From contig CAZWRL010000002.1 of assembly GCA_964636345.1 (NCBI GenBank), forward strand, positions 1 to 52,880: a DNA stretch of 52,880 nucleotides. The letters run 5' to 3'. Shown here one piece after another: positions 25,869-33,785 of the stretch. The notes under the pieces are model-generated. The model searched no databases. It was not told the origin of the DNA and worked only from the letters and a program-made list of their open reading frames with translations. Both the position numbers and the translations under genes were made by a program. Position 1 is the stretch's first letter. Each line of letters opens with the position of its first letter. The DNA is from JBBTXJ01 sp964636345. GTDB taxonomy: Bacteria > Patescibacteriota > Patescibacteriia > Magasanikbacterales > JBBTXJ01.

Positions 25869-26840
25869 ATGCCCATGAATTATCGCGGCTATGCTCATAT
25901 TGAATATCAACAGCGAAAACGCTGGTTTAAACGACGGGGAAGAACTGCCGCGCGGGCGGACGTGAGCTACGCCAACCCTTACAATAGAAAAGAAAAGCGT
26001 GCGGTGCGTCCGATCTTCACCGGCATCGCGCTTTTTATAACCCTGATAATCTGGGCAGCGCTTCTTGTGTTTCATCCGTACTTTACCATTAAACACATCG
26101 CCGTTTCCGGTGTGAGCACCATTCAACCACACGATATACAGCAAACGGTTCGCACCGCGCTTGAACGAAAACAACTCTGGTTTATTCCGCAAAATAATTT
26201 TTTCCTGCTGAAACGCGACCGACTTACCACGGTACTTTTGACGCGTTTTCCGCTTGAACAGGTAATCATTACCACGTCGTTTCCCAACACCGTACATCTT
26301 GAAGTAACCGAGCGTCTTGCCTACGCGATTTATGATGACGGTGCCAAATATGTGTTGATTGACGAAGGCGGCATTCCACAAAAAACACTGCGCCCCGTGG
26401 CAATTCATGAAAAACAAACCGGCACAGGAACCATAGGAGTAGGGGAGGAGGCGCACGTTGTTTCAACCACATGGCATTATCCTGATGTGACCGCGCTTCA
26501 CGCGGTTTATGGGACCTATCCAGTCGTGCACAATCAACAAACCGCGCGCACCAGTTCCTATCTTCTGGACCCCGTTGTGGTGAGGGGAGTACTACAGATT
26601 TATGTATCTCTAAAACAGAATACAGATTTTGCGACACATCACTTTGTTTATCCACCCGATTACCAGACACTCCTCGCAGTAAGCGAAAACGGCCCAACGG
26701 TCTCATTTAATCCTTTTGAAAATTTAGAAAAACAACTGGAAACGTTTAAACACGCCTGGCAACGTGAACTCCGTAAAGAAAAGCGTCGTAAGATACAAAT
26801 CAATGCCCGTTTTCCGGGCCGTGTGTATGTAGAGGAGTAA
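25869..26840 (+). CDS. ftsQ: FtsQ/DivIB-type cell-division protein
   Basis: 323 residues: a basic cytoplasmic tail (1-45), one membrane helix (about 48-70, FTGIALFITLIIWAALLVF), a POTRA domain beginning ITIKHIAVSGVSTIQPHDI-like at about 73, and the FtsQ beta domain (TSFPNTVHLEVTERLAYAIY, YVLIDEGGI). FtsQ links divisome subcomplexes at the septum. The central stretch (about 180-225) is longer than usual. A GTG at 25857 is in frame; the ATG with T at -1 is preferred. The gene ends before a 255-bp non-coding stretch. Confidence 0.82.
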   Translation: MPMNYRGYAHIEYQQRKRWFKRRGRTAARADVSYANPYNRKEKRAVRPIFTGIALFITLIIWAALLVFHPYFTIKHIAVSGVSTIQPHDIQQTVRTALERKQLWFIPQNNFFLLKRDRLTTVLLTRFPLEQVIITTSFPNTVHLEVTERLAYAIYDDGAKYVLIDEGGIPQKTLRPVAIHEKQTGTGTIGVGEEAHVVSTTWHYPDVTALHAVYGTYPVVHNQQTARTSSYLLDPVVVRGVLQIYVSLKQNTDFATHHFVYPPDYQTLLAVSENGPTVSFNPFENLEKQLETFKHAWQRELRKEKRRKIQINARFPGRVYVEE

Positions 26841-27095
26841 TGTAAGCCATCTAGAAACTTGCGGCATCGTCAATGGGGAAGTAACGCGAGTACTGATACC
26901 CGGGTCTTAAAAAGACTCTTTTTATGGAGACGCACAATATAGGTTATGCGACGCATATAGTGACGTACCTAGCTAGTTAAATACTATAATAGGTGTCCCC
27001 CTAGTAATCGCTTCTCTTTAAAATATTTTTGTTTTGGCATTGTCTATTTCCAAGCGGGAGGGCAGGCGACCTCATGGGACTAAGTGTCGTAAAAT
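26841..27095. other. Intergenic region without a clear gene
   Basis: About 255 bp. It holds a short palindrome AAAAAGACTCTTTTT, several small inverted repeats, and a TATAAT box on the plus strand (26985-26990) with only a poor -35 (GTGACG, 19 bp away). If used, that promoter would give an RNA of about 125 nt ending at the terminator at 27121. I see no convincing reading frame here. Confidence 0.4.
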
Positions 27096-27121
27096 AAAAT
27101 CCCGATGTAATTCGGGATTTT
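27096..27121. terminator. Bidirectional intrinsic terminator
   Basis: AAAATCCCGA (27096-27105) and TCGGGATTTT (27112-27121) form a perfect 10-bp stem with a 6-nt loop and A/T flanks on both sides. It sits 2 bp from the stop codon of the minus-strand gene and also faces transcripts from the plus-strand side. Confidence 0.85.
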
Positions 27122-27123
27122 CT

Positions 27124-27576
27124 CTACACGCGTACGGCAACCTGCTCGAGCAAAAACGGCATCGCCTCGAGCGAACGAAAGAGCTCTTCATCAAGCATGA
27201 CCACATGGTAATCCACTCGCTCCCCTGCCATACCTTCCACTACACACGCAAGCGGCTCAATAACTTCGCGATGTAGAAATATTGCGGAACGATCGTACAA
27301 CATGCGAAATCGTTCTTCCGCAACAACGGCTAACACCACGAGCACCGGCTCGTGATCAACCACCTCAAGAGTGATCATGTGCGCAAGCGCCGAGACAAAC
27401 GCGCCATACTCATCTTGCGCTACAATACGTTTCACACACGGGAGGTAGGTATCTACGAGTGTTTTCAGGTGACAAACACGATACCGAACCTTGAAAGGAA
27501 TCTCTTCACGACGCAAAAACGAACAATGCACGCGGAGATTAACGACACCCTCAACCCAAGCCGTTTCAGCCGTCAT
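27124..27576 (-). CDS. Hypothetical protein with strong promoter
   Basis: 150 residues; I do not recognise a family. The sequence is rich in Val, Glu and Arg and has strands such as VLVVLAVVAEERFRMLYD and VDYHVVMLDEELFRSLEAM, which suggests a small soluble alpha/beta protein; there is no signal peptide or membrane helix. It has a consensus promoter and ends directly at a terminator, so it is a one-gene unit. Start choice is uncertain: GTG 27606, ATG 27594 and ATG 27576 are all possible. I took the last because GAGGGGG lies at Shine-Dalgarno distance before it. Confidence 0.65.
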   Translation of the reverse strand: MTAETAWVEGVVNLRVHCSFLRREEIPFKVRYRVCHLKTLVDTYLPCVKRIVAQDEYGAFVSALAHMITLEVVDHEPVLVVLAVVAEERFRMLYDRSAIFLHREVIEPLACVVEGMAGERVDYHVVMLDEELFRSLEAMPFLLEQVAVRV

Positions 27577-27636
27577 TCTTGGACCCCCTCGCATGGCGCG
27601 TCCCACTCGGGATGAGACGCTAACTCATAACGTCAA

Positions 27637-27665
27637 AGTATACTCTCCCCAATGAGAGATGTCAA
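27637..27665 (-). promoter_or_regulatory. Consensus sigma70 promoter of the hypothetical gene
   Basis: On the minus strand TTGACA (27665-27660), 17 bp, TATACT (27642-27637). The predicted start is near 27630. It is back to back with the -10 box of polX (TACAAT, 27669-27674, plus strand), so the two genes share a 30-bp control region. Confidence 0.8.
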
Positions 27666-27681
27666 TGCTACAATACACTAC

Positions 27682-29424
27682 ATGTCCCACATTACCAATC
27701 AGGATGTCGCACGCATTTTTTATGACATTGCCGCAATCTTGGAATTGCAGGATGCTGACCCGTTTCGCGTTCGCGCCTACAACCAAGCGGCCACGGTTAT
27801 TGAGGGACTTATTGAGGATGTAACAGCCATCTATCATGAAGATGGTCTGCGCGGTCTTGAAAATATTCCAAGCGTCGGTAAAGAACTCGCGCTCAAAATT
27901 GAAGAACTCGTCAAAACAAACGACCTTAGATTCTATCGCACGCTTAAGAAAGAAGTGCCGCAAGGATTGCTTGCGATACTTGAAATAGAAGGCATCGGTC
28001 CGCAAAAAACAAAGTTTGTCTGGAAAAAATTTGGTGTTACCACGCTCAAACAACTGGAACACCTCTGTCGTGGACAGAAATTGCAGCAGCAAAAAGGATG
28101 GGGACAAAAAACCGTGGACAATATTCTGCGCGCCATCAAACTCAAGCAAGCGTTCGGGACGCGTAAACCGCTCGGCCTCATTTACCCTATCGCGTTTGGC
28201 ATACAAACCGCGCTTGAAAAAAGCGGCTTTGCGATTCGCGTAGAAATAGCCGGTAGTTTGCGCCGCATGAAAGAAGATGTTGGCGATATTGATATTCTCG
28301 CCACGTCAAAACATCCTCAAAAACTCATCAATGTCTTCACCGCGCTTCCTGAAATTAAAGCGGTCAAAGCAAGGGGCGACACCAAATGCATGGTATTTTT
28401 GCGCGCGGGCATTGATGCTGACTTGCGTGTGGTCTCACCTGATGAGTTGGGCGCGGGTTTGTGTTATTTTACCGGATCGCAACAACATAATGTCCGCGCG
28501 CGCGAGCTGGCCATCAAAAAAGGACTCACCATCAATGAATACGGCATTTTCCGCGGCACGGCAGAACGACACGGCGCACGTGTTGCCGCGCGCACAGAGG
28601 CAGCTGTCTTTCGCGCGCTCGGTCTCCCCTATATTCCACCGGAATTACGTGAGGATCGCGGTGAATTTGACGCTGCAAAAACACGCACACTCCCCCACCT
28701 CATTGAATATACGGATCTGCAAGGCGATCTTCACGCGCACACAAGTTGGTCTGGCGACGGACACAACACACCGCTTGAAATGATTCGCGCCGCAAAAGCA
28801 AAGGGGCTCAAATACATTGCGATCACCGATCACTCCTCCCCTCTTGGAATGTTAAAAGGCATTAAAACACACAACATTAAAAAATATATTAATGACATAC
28901 GAAGTGCGGCGGCCAAAGTGAAAGGAATCCGCGTCCTTATAGGAGCTGAAGTTGACATCCTCCCTGACGGCAGACCCTACTTGCCTGACGGGACGCTCAA
29001 ACAGCTGGATTGGGTGGTTGCGTCAGTGCATACGGCATTCAGACAGTCCCAAGAAGTAATGACAAAACGCGTGATCCGCGCCATTCAAAACCCGTACGTC
29101 TCTGCCATTGGCCACCTCACGGCGCGTATTTTGGGTCGGCGTGAACCAACAGGAGTGGATGTACACGAGGTGTTTGCGGCCGCAAAAAAATATGGCACCG
29201 CGATGGAAATCAACGCCTCCTGGTATCGCCTTGATTTGAATGACGTGCATTGTCGCGCGGCAAAAGAAGCGGGCGTAAAATTAGTAATGAGTACGGATTC
29301 GCATGACGTGGATAATTTTGATTTTACCTTTGGTGTTGGTACCGCGCGGCGTGGATGGATTGAAAAAAAGAATGTGCTGAACACGTTGCCATTTGGAAAA
29401 TTTGTAAAGGCAATTAAAAAATAG
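27682..29424 (+). CDS. polX: DNA polymerase X with PHP exonuclease domain
   Basis: 580 residues. Helix-hairpin-helix segments (IPSVGKELALKIEEL, IEGIGPQKTKFVWKKFG) lead into the nucleotidyltransferase core with G191-SLRR and catalytic D202-ID204. The C-terminal PHP domain begins D349-LHAHTSWSGDG and continues ITDHSS, GAEVDIL and VHTAFRQ. Bacterial PolX fills gaps in base-excision repair and its PHP domain gives 3'-5' exonuclease activity. A TACAAT box ends 7 nt before the ATG, so the mRNA is probably leaderless; an ATG ten codons upstream would lie before the transcription start. Confidence 0.94.
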   Translation: MSHITNQDVARIFYDIAAILELQDADPFRVRAYNQAATVIEGLIEDVTAIYHEDGLRGLENIPSVGKELALKIEELVKTNDLRFYRTLKKEVPQGLLAILEIEGIGPQKTKFVWKKFGVTTLKQLEHLCRGQKLQQQKGWGQKTVDNILRAIKLKQAFGTRKPLGLIYPIAFGIQTALEKSGFAIRVEIAGSLRRMKEDVGDIDILATSKHPQKLINVFTALPEIKAVKARGDTKCMVFLRAGIDADLRVVSPDELGAGLCYFTGSQQHNVRARELAIKKGLTINEYGIFRGTAERHGARVAARTEAAVFRALGLPYIPPELREDRGEFDAAKTRTLPHLIEYTDLQGDLHAHTSWSGDGHNTPLEMIRAAKAKGLKYIAITDHSSPLGMLKGIKTHNIKKYINDIRSAAAKVKGIRVLIGAEVDILPDGRPYLPDGTLKQLDWVVASVHTAFRQSQEVMTKRVIRAIQNPYVSAIGHLTARILGRREPTGVDVHEVFAAAKKYGTAMEINASWYRLDLNDVHCRAAKEAGVKLVMSTDSHDVDNFDFTFGVGTARRGWIEKKNVLNTLPFGKFVKAIKK

Positions 29425-29448
29425 TTATTTTTGCTTTCGCAAAAATAA
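29425..29448 (+). terminator. A/T-rich hairpin directly after polX
   Basis: TTATTTTTGC (29425-29434) pairs perfectly with GCAAAAATAA (29439-29448) around a TTTC loop, starting right after the polX stop. It could contribute to termination or 3'-end stability. Confidence 0.5.
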
Positions 29449-29454
29449 CAAAAC

Positions 29455-29482
29455 GCCCCGTCCCGATAAATCGGGACGGGGC
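29455..29482. terminator. Perfect 13-bp GC-rich hairpin between polX and the 29489 gene
   Basis: GCCCCGTCCCGAT (29455-29467) pairs with ATCGGGACGGGGC (29470-29482) over a 2-nt gap. On the minus strand it is followed by GTTTTGTTATTTTTG, making it a terminator for the minus-strand gene. Its TCCCGA...TCGGGA core resembles the palindromic units seen elsewhere in the window. Confidence 0.7.
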
Positions 29483-29488
29483 TGAACT

Positions 29489-29947
29489 TCAGATCCGGTA
29501 CTGCGGAGCCGGCGTTTCGTGCCAGGGACGAAACTCGCCCATGGCCATCACCATGACTCGCCGATCCAGCTCACGCGCGAACGCGCGAGCGCTACGACGA
29601 TACTTTCCGCGCCACAGATCCTCACGCACCCACGAGCGCCGCACGTGCCGCTGCCACTTCCAGGAGGCGAACGGGACACGAGAGACACGCTCCGATTCTT
29701 CCCAGGCGATCTTCCTGAAGCTTCGCCGCTCGATGTCCTCCTGGATCATCTCAAGCTCAACTTCACGCGCTTCCAGAGCGGCGTCCCCCCGCTCCGCTGC
29801 CGACTCCCACATCCGATCCTCCGGCTCTTCGTCCAGGTCCAACAATGACAGAGCGGTATCGCCATCCGCCTCCAGTTCGTCTGGGTAGTCCTCCTCGGCA
29901 TCGCGGTCCGAGAAGAGGTCATCTTCCAGATCTTGCGCCCACGGCAT
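29489..29947 (-). CDS. Hypothetical acidic/tryptophan-rich protein
   Basis: 152 residues, family not recognised. The N-terminal 50 residues are strongly acidic (EDDLFSDRDAEEDYPDELEADGD); the rest is rich in Arg, Glu and Trp (FASWKWQRHVRRSWVRED). No membrane or signal segment. AAGGAGG lies 8 nt before the ATG, an ideal ribosome-binding site, rare in this window. The acidic segment shares a DYPD(E/D) stretch with the neighbouring upstream gene product, hinting at a functional pair. An upstream in-frame start would read through the intergenic hairpin and is rejected. Confidence 0.65.
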   Translation of the reverse strand: MPWAQDLEDDLFSDRDAEEDYPDELEADGDTALSLLDLDEEPEDRMWESAAERGDAALEAREVELEMIQEDIERRSFRKIAWEESERVSRVPFASWKWQRHVRRSWVREDLWRGKYRRSARAFARELDRRVMVMAMGEFRPWHETPAPQYRI

Positions 29948-29977
29948 AAACCGTGCCTCCTTGTTGTGGAAGAGAAA

Positions 29978-30033
29978 GGCCCGGCGTCCCACGTGTGTCC
30001 CGACAAGTCGGGATGACATGGGAACGCCGGGCC
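29978..30033 (-). terminator. Long intergenic hairpin carrying a palindromic unit at its tip
   Basis: GGCCCGGCGT (29978-29987) pairs with ACGCCGGGCC (30024-30033), continued by CCCA/TGGG. The apical part contains TCCCGACAAGTCGGGA (29998-30013). On the minus strand it follows the S1-like gene stop by 7 nt and is followed by TTTCTCTT, so partial termination or RNA end protection between the two genes is likely. Confidence 0.6.
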
Positions 30034-30040
30034 GGTTCGA

Positions 30041-30859
30041 CTAGAAGAGCTCGAGGTCCCAGCGCTGCTTCTCGGCGCGGAACTTGCCCGGGATCACCCG
30101 GACGCGCATCCCCACGGTGTTGCCGTGGAGGAAGGCCAGGGCCGCGTTGCGCGAGCCCATGCCGCGGACCGTGTCCACGTGCACCAAGCCGACGTCGCGG
30201 CCGCTCTGCACGAAGATCCCGTAGTCCGCGTGGCGGACCACGGTCCCCTCGACCGTCTTGGCCAGGCGCTCCGCGCGCTGGCCGACGGCCGCCACGAGGT
30301 TCCGTCCGAAGTTCCGGCTGCAGTCCTCCACCCGCCGCCGCCAGGCCCGCCTAGGCGCCCCGTTCTGGTGCCACTCCTGGGGCGCGACCATGAACTGGCC
30401 GTCCTTGAAGACCATCACCGCCCGCGGGTTGGCGTCCTCGTCGTCGGGGTAGTCGTCCCCGTCCTCGTCGTCGTCCTCGCGGTACTCGATGCCCGCCGCC
30501 GCGAGCTCCTGCCGGACGAACGCCCGGGCCGCCATCTCGCCGTCCTCGTCGGACTGCGGGAGGGACGCGGGGTCCGCGAACTCCTCGCCGAACGCCTCGA
30601 GGGCCTCCAGCGAGATCTCGCGGGGGCGGCGGGCATCGACCGCGAGGTCGCACTCCTCCGACCGCGCCTTGTCGGCGCCGCCATGCGCCTGCGCGGCCTC
30701 GTCCCCGTCCTCCTCGGAGTCCGAGGTCAGCTTGAATCCGGCCCAGCCTGGCCCGAGGGCGATGAACGCCCGCCGCCGCGCCTCGCGCGGCGAGAAGCCC
30801 ATGTCGAACACCGGCCCCGTGGCCAACTTCCGATCCGTGGAACGCAGGGACGTACTCAT
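30041..30859 (-). CDS. GC-rich hypothetical protein with C-terminal S1-like RNA-binding domain
   Basis: 272 residues. Residues about 201-272 follow the S1/OB pattern (VEGTVVRHADYGIFVQSGRDVGLVHVDTV...GMRVRVIPGK). Before it lies a basic segment (PRRAWRRRVEDCSRN) and an acidic run (YREDDDEDGDDYPDDEDANPR near 150-170). The gene is far more GC-rich than its surroundings, with GC-ended codons. TTGGAGG lies 6 nt before the ATG. The opposite strand is also open for long stretches, as usual at this GC, but promoter, ribosome-binding site and S1 pattern all support the minus strand. An RNA-binding role is inferred; the N-terminal 145 residues are unrecognised. Confidence 0.75.
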   Translation of the reverse strand: MSTSLRSTDRKLATGPVFDMGFSPREARRRAFIALGPGWAGFKLTSDSEEDGDEAAQAHGGADKARSEECDLAVDARRPREISLEALEAFGEEFADPASLPQSDEDGEMAARAFVRQELAAAGIEYREDDDEDGDDYPDDEDANPRAVMVFKDGQFMVAPQEWHQNGAPRRAWRRRVEDCSRNFGRNLVAAVGQRAERLAKTVEGTVVRHADYGIFVQSGRDVGLVHVDTVRGMGSRNAALAFLHGNTVGMRVRVIPGKFRAEKQRWDLELF

Positions 30860-30959
30860 GATTGCCCTCCAAGGCAATTGGGCCCGTGTTTATCACGGGC
30901 CACAGTTATGGGTAAAAAGACCATTTCACAAGGCAGGGACTTGCCCCCCACTTTGTGAA
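30860..30959 (-). promoter_or_regulatory. Structured 100-nt leader with a hairpin over the ribosome-binding site
   Basis: Three hairpins on the minus-strand transcript: TTCACAA/TTGTGAA (30925-30931 with 30953-30959) at the very 5' end; GGCCCGTG/CACGGGCC (30881-30888 with 30894-30901); and ATTGCC/GGCAAT (30861-30866 with 30873-30878), whose 6-nt loop and stem hold the TTGGAGG ribosome-binding site. No known riboswitch was recognised. Confidence 0.55.
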
Positions 30960-30965
30960 GAAAAC

Positions 30966-30994
30966 AGTATACCACAACCAGACCTTTTTGTCAA
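30966..30994 (-). promoter_or_regulatory. Consensus promoter of the S1-like gene
   Basis: Minus strand TTGACA (30994-30989), 17 bp, TATACT (30971-30966); start expected near 30959. This is one of the strongest promoters in the window and drives a gene with a long leader. Confidence 0.8.
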
Positions 30995-31004
30995 GGCCTG
31001 CTTA

Positions 31005-31036
31005 CAGATACTTGGCTAGTTTTAGCCAAGTATCTG
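31005..31036. repeat. Perfect 14-bp hairpin downstream of the M23 gene
   Basis: CAGATACTTGGCTA (31005-31018) pairs with TAGCCAAGTATCTG (31023-31036) around GTTT. It lies about 25 bp after the stop of the minus-strand M23 gene but has no U-tract on either strand, so ordinary termination is doubtful. Confidence 0.6.
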
Positions 31037-31061
31037 CTATTTGCACTTAGTGTACTAGACG

Positions 31062-32315
31062 TTACAGAAGATAATTCAAAGGATTCACCGGAATACCGTT
31101 TAATCGTATTTCAAAATGCAGATGAGGGCCGGTGACGAAAGGTCCGGCGCCGGCAGTCCCCGGCGTGCCGCCCGAATAGCCAATGAGGTCTCCCCGCCCT
31201 ATAAACTGATCCTCGTTTACGGAAACCTGTGACAAATGCCCGTACACCGTAGACAGTCCATCGCCGTGCACAATCACCACATAGCTGTAACACCAGGATT
31301 CACTGCATCGTTTGGCGCGCGCGACATATCCCGACGCCGCAGCGCGAATAGCGGTTCCTTGTCCGCTGCGAATATCAACGCCCGCATGTTCAAACACATG
31401 GCGGAACGGATACTCCGGATCGTGAAAATACGCGGTGATATGGTTACTGGGTGTTGGCCATGAAAACACCACATCGCCGCCCTGTTCAAATTTATCATTT
31501 CCCTCCAATTTACTCCGAATCTGACGTTCAATCGTCTGGATCTCATTTTCAACGGCCTGATACTGCTGCCGCAAATCAGCCAACACACCCTGGAACATTT
31601 CTTCATTTTGCTTGGTTTCGTCCAGCAGATTTTCTTTGTAATCTTTTTGGCCACGCAACTTTTGCTCCTTCTCTCCAAGCGATTCGCGCAATTCCTTGAG
31701 CGATGTCTCTTTCTCCAAAACATTTTTTTCTTGCTCTTCCAATTCAGTACGCGCGATGCGCAATTGCCGCGCCTGGGCGCCGATATCCCCATACACCTCT
31801 TCCAGATACCGCACCGCGCCAAAAAAATCTGAGAAATTATTGTTGGAAAGCAGGAGTTCCAGATAGTTGCGATCGCTCTCGCGCTGTATGGTACGAATGA
31901 GTTCGGAAAGTATTTCCTTATGCCGATCTATTTTCTTGGTGGCTTCATCAATTTCCAGTCGCAGTTGCTTTAATTCCAGTTCAACCGTTTCAATTTCCAG
32001 TTGCGTGCTTTGAATATCCAGCCGCACCGCCTCCAAACGTTCATCAATAATAGTAATTTGGTTCTTGAGCGACAGGCCTTCAACCCGTTTACGCTCAATA
32101 CTCTTTTTCATGACGCCAATTTTTTCTTCAAGCGCCGCCGATTCATCTTTCTTTGCCTTGATTTCATCCTGCAACTTCTTCAAAATCTCTTCGCGCACAC
32201 TGGAAGGCGCGTAGCTTTGCTCTTCTGCTTGAAGTGGCACGGTAAACGCAAAAAATACCCCTATGAAAACGAGGGCTACGGGTATCTGAACAAAACGGCG
32301 AAACGTACGAGCCAT
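31062..32315 (-). CDS. EnvC-like murein hydrolase activator (coiled coil plus M23 domain)
   Basis: 417 residues. A signal peptide or anchor (about 10-29, IPVALVFIGVFFAFTVPLQA) is followed by a long coiled coil (about 38-270) and a LytM/M23 domain (about 285-417). Both metal motifs are present: H310-AGV-D314 and H398-L-H400. With the catalytic residues intact it could be an active endopeptidase rather than only an activator as in EnvC. Role: peptidoglycan splitting at division. A TATACT box (32329-32324 on the minus strand) is 8 nt before the ATG, giving a near-leaderless mRNA separate from gltX. Confidence 0.88.
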   Translation of the reverse strand: MARTFRRFVQIPVALVFIGVFFAFTVPLQAEEQSYAPSSVREEILKKLQDEIKAKKDESAALEEKIGVMKKSIERKRVEGLSLKNQITIIDERLEAVRLDIQSTQLEIETVELELKQLRLEIDEATKKIDRHKEILSELIRTIQRESDRNYLELLLSNNNFSDFFGAVRYLEEVYGDIGAQARQLRIARTELEEQEKNVLEKETSLKELRESLGEKEQKLRGQKDYKENLLDETKQNEEMFQGVLADLRQQYQAVENEIQTIERQIRSKLEGNDKFEQGGDVVFSWPTPSNHITAYFHDPEYPFRHVFEHAGVDIRSGQGTAIRAAASGYVARAKRCSESWCYSYVVIVHGDGLSTVYGHLSQVSVNEDQFIGRGDLIGYSGGTPGTAGAGPFVTGPHLHFEIRLNGIPVNPLNYLL

Positions 32316-32338
32316 TACGAACTAGTATACCATGAATA

Positions 32339-33763
32339 TTAAAGTTTGCGGAACGCCTCGTCCACGCGGGCAAGCGTTTTTTCCTTACCGAGCACCATAG
32401 CCGCCTCAAAAGGGCCGGGAGATTTCTCGCGGCCAGTCAGCGCGACACGGAGCGGCCACAGCGTTTGCGCGTTACCCAGATTGTTTTCCTTAATCCATTC
32501 CAGCACGGCACCGCCGAGTTTTTCATGATCGTTATAGACGCGCTCCGGTGTGTCGCCCAAAAACGCGCGCACTTTTTTCAGACGATCTTTTGCTTCTTCT
32601 TTTGAAGATTCTTTGGGGACCAACAGCGCGTTCAAGTAGGTGATATCGCCAAATGCAAAACTGGTTTCTTCACCCACCTGCGATAATTTCACGGCTCTCC
32701 CCTGTTCAACGCGCATTAAGCGTGCAAGCCACGCGTCATCCGGATACGGTAACCCTTTCGCTTCCACAAACGGCTTTACCGCTTTCGCGAGCTCTGCGGG
32801 ATTCGCCTTTTTCATGTGCTCACCCGCAATCCAATCCAATTTTTCCATTGAAAATATCGCCCCGCCTTTGTTTACTTTGTTAATATCAAAAGACGCAATC
32901 AACTCACTAAGAGCATAAACCTCCTGATCGCCCCGCGGGTTCCACCCCAGAAGCGCCAAAAAATTGAGGAGCGCTTCTGGCAAATAACCTTCTTTCACAT
33001 AATCCACGGCCGCCGCATGTCCCGAGCGTTTAGAAAGTTTTCCACCGCCCTCACTTAAAATAAGCGGCAAATGAGCAAGGGCAGGCACCTTCCAACCAAA
33101 CGCTTCATACAACAAAACATGTTTTGGTGTTGATGAAAGCCATTCCTCACCGCGAATAACATGCGTAATCTTCATGAGATGATCATCAACGACGTTCGCG
33201 AGATGATACGTTGGGAACCCATCGGATTTCAAAAGCACCTGGTCATCAACATCCGCACTATGAAAAGAAACCTCGCCGCGGATGCTATCAACAAATGTAA
33301 TGGTGCGTCCGATTGGAACTTTCAATCGCAGAACCGCGCCTTTCGCTGCGCCATTGAGCTCCCTGCAGTGTCCATCATACTTTGGCACAGCGCCGCGTTT
33401 TTTTTGTTCTTCGCGCATTTTTTCCAGCCGTTCTGCGGAACATCTGCACCAATATGCCGCGCCATTTTTTGCCAGCTCTTCTGCGTGTTTGCTATAGAGT
33501 TCAAACCGCTCGGATTGCACATACGGTCCATACTTACCGTCGACAGCCGGACCTTCATCGTACGTCAAACCAACCGCCTTCAAAATATTCAAAATTTCCT
33601 CCTGTGCGCCCGGAACAAGACGCGTCCGGTCCGTATCTTCAATACGAATAATAAATTTCCCCTTATGATGCCGCGCAAACAAAAAATTATAGAGCGCGGT
33701 ACGCAACCCGCCGATGTGTAGGTGCCCAGTGGGACTGGGAGCAAACCGTGTTCTTACCTGCAT
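32339..33763 (-). CDS. gltX: Glutamyl-tRNA synthetase
   Basis: 474 residues, class I. HIGH motif region RFAPSPTGHLHIGGLRTALYN at the N-terminus; KMSKS variant GGKLSKRSG near 240. ALLGWNPRGDQEVYAL marks the start of the anticodon domain. If GlnRS is missing, as in most small bacteria, it would also make Glu-tRNA-Gln for GatCAB, but neither is in the window. Longer in-frame upstream starts exist; MQVRTRFAPSPTGH is the family start, just downstream of overlapping divergent -10 boxes shared with the DUF1003 gene. Confidence 0.95.
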   Translation of the reverse strand: MQVRTRFAPSPTGHLHIGGLRTALYNFLFARHHKGKFIIRIEDTDRTRLVPGAQEEILNILKAVGLTYDEGPAVDGKYGPYVQSERFELYSKHAEELAKNGAAYWCRCSAERLEKMREEQKKRGAVPKYDGHCRELNGAAKGAVLRLKVPIGRTITFVDSIRGEVSFHSADVDDQVLLKSDGFPTYHLANVVDDHLMKITHVIRGEEWLSSTPKHVLLYEAFGWKVPALAHLPLILSEGGGKLSKRSGHAAAVDYVKEGYLPEALLNFLALLGWNPRGDQEVYALSELIASFDINKVNKGGAIFSMEKLDWIAGEHMKKANPAELAKAVKPFVEAKGLPYPDDAWLARLMRVEQGRAVKLSQVGEETSFAFGDITYLNALLVPKESSKEEAKDRLKKVRAFLGDTPERVYNDHEKLGGAVLEWIKENNLGNAQTLWPLRVALTGREKSPGPFEAAMVLGKEKTLARVDEAFRKL

Positions 33764-33773
33764 AGGTATATGG

Positions 33774-33779
33774 TATACT
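33774..33779 (+). promoter_or_regulatory. -10 box of the DUF1003 gene in a divergent control region
   Basis: TATACT followed by six bases and the ATG at 33786, the leaderless spacing. The -35 (TTCTTA, 17 bp upstream) is poor. The symmetrical GTATAC also offers a weaker -10 to gltX on the other strand, so the two genes share 22 bp of control region. Confidence 0.55.
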
Positions 33780-33785
33780 ATCAAT

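Noticed and set aside
27352..27615. Plus-strand 87-codon open frame opposite the hypothetical gene
   Set aside because: It has no promoter or ribosome-binding site and runs antisense to a frame with consensus promoter and adjacent terminator.
30125..30958. A 277-codon plus-strand open frame in the GC-rich island
   Set aside because: Its product is a low-complexity Arg/Leu/Val/Pro chain typical of the antisense of a GC-rich gene. The minus strand has the promoter, ribosome-binding site and an S1-like pattern.
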